Below, piece after piece: positions 4,956-5,262 of a stretch of 5,262 nucleotides of DNA. Origin of the DNA: Desulfohalobiaceae bacterium (GTDB taxonomy: Bacteria; Desulfobacterota; Desulfovibrionia; Desulfovibrionales; Desulfothermaceae); contig JAIPER010000284.1 in the NCBI GenBank assembly GCA_021737115.1, positions 1-5,262 of the forward strand. The letters run 5' to 3'. The translations under genes and the position numbers were made by a program. The notes beneath the pieces are model-generated. The model was not told the origin of the DNA, did no database searches, and saw only the letters and a list, made by a program, of their open reading frames with translations. The stretch's first letter is position 1. The number at the start of each line of letters is the position of its first letter.

Positions 4956-4985
4956 TTGACAGTCAAAATGTAGCTAGTTTAGCAT
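4956..4985 (+). promoter_or_regulatory. Sigma70-like promoter of the IclR-family gene
   Basis: A consensus TTGACA at 4956-4961 is followed 18 bases later by TAGCAT at 4980-4985 (four of six matches). Transcription would begin near 4992, giving a leader of about 24 nt before the ATG at 5016. The -35 is embedded in a small perfect palindrome, TTGAC-A-GTCAA (4956-4966), which might be a second binding site allowing autoregulation. Confidence 0.5.
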
Positions 4986-5015
4986 AGAGGACAATCGTTT
5001 CCTATGGAGAACAAA

Positions 5016-5262
5016 ATGTCGTCCTCATTCAAACGCGTTCCAGCCATCGACAAGTGCTTACAGATCCTGGAGGTTCTCTATCAATCCCGGGAACCCCTCG
5101 GGGTCAGCGACCTTTTGCGACAACTCGACCTCAACAAGAGCACGGTCTTCAATATCGTCCATACCCTGGCCGATCTGGAAATTCTGGAGAAATTTCCCTC
5201 CGGCAAGTTTCATTTCGGAAACCGCCTGTATCTGCTGGGAAATGCGGCCGGGAAGCGCTCGG
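5016..5262 (+). CDS. IclR-family transcriptional regulator, 3'-truncated
   Basis: Only the N-terminal 82 residues are in the window. They hold the winged helix-turn-helix of the IclR family: V-P-A-I-D-K-C-L-Q-I-L-E-V-L at about 8-21, then G-V-S-D-L-L-R-Q-L-D-L-N-K-S-T-V-F-N-I-V at 29-48 (recognition helix around N40-V48), L-A-D-L-E-I-L-E-K at 51-59, and the wing ending F-H-F-G-N-R-L-Y-L-L-G. The C-terminal effector-binding domain lies beyond the window. Two in-frame ATGs exist, at 5004 and 5016. The second has GGAG 6 bases upstream; the first has only GAGG at 13 bases, so 5016 is preferred. Divergence from the thiolase suggests it controls that gene and those following it. The effector is unknown; family members often respond to small organic acids and aromatic catabolites. 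Confidence 0.9.
   Translation, partial: MSSSFKRVPAIDKCLQILEVLYQSREPLGVSDLLRQLDLNKSTVFNIVHTLADLEILEKFPSGKFHFGNRLYLLGNAAGKRS

Overview
The window is GC-rich with AT-rich islands at about 1640-1860 and 4860-5020. It reads like the chromosome of an anaerobic, selenium-using bacterium, most likely Desulfobacterota (deltaproteobacterial sulfate reducers or relatives). This rests on a DUF3786 protein, a short cysteine-rich zinc-ribbon protein, and a small AhpD-like gene whose catalytic position is an in-frame TGA, best read as selenocysteine. The assignment is inferred from gene content, not from a database search.

Layout: (1) 1-480 (+), C-terminal part of a DUF3786 protein. (2) 481-737, gene-free, with a small tandem repeat and a good sigma70-like promoter. 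(3) 738-956 (+), a 72-residue zinc-ribbon protein. (4) 957-1243, no intact gene, but it holds the N-terminal fossil of a hydroxypyruvate isomerase (1016-1156) and a bulged hairpin. (5) 1244-1639 (-), a 131-residue AhpD/carboxymuconolactone-decarboxylase-like protein. Ordinary ORF calling stops at 1391, but the frame continues through TGA with the family signature intact, giving C-R-Y-U where the family has C-x-x-C. (6) 1640-1861, a structured AT-rich leader with nested inverted repeats ending just before the Shine-Dalgarno of that gene. (7) 1862-3466 (-), a gamma-glutamyltransferase-family enzyme without a signal peptide. (8) 3601-4851 (-), a complete thiolase. (9) 4852-5015, a divergent regulatory region with a perfect 10-bp-arm palindrome and a sigma70-like promoter. 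(10) 5016-5262 (+), the start of an IclR-family regulator that runs off the window.

The thiolase, GGT and AhpD-like genes lie in the same direction and may be co-transcribed, with the divergent IclR-family protein as the obvious candidate regulator. The thiolase points to acyl-CoA chemistry, the GGT to gamma-glutamyl or related amide hydrolysis, and the CxxU protein to thiol/peroxide redox chemistry. No known pathway joining the three is evident. The AhpD-like gene could be separate, because it has its own structured leader and short repeats on both sides.

The most notable observations are the unannotated selenoprotein with a plausible SECIS hairpin, the repeat-rich hairpin leader in front of it, and the isomerase fossil beside it.
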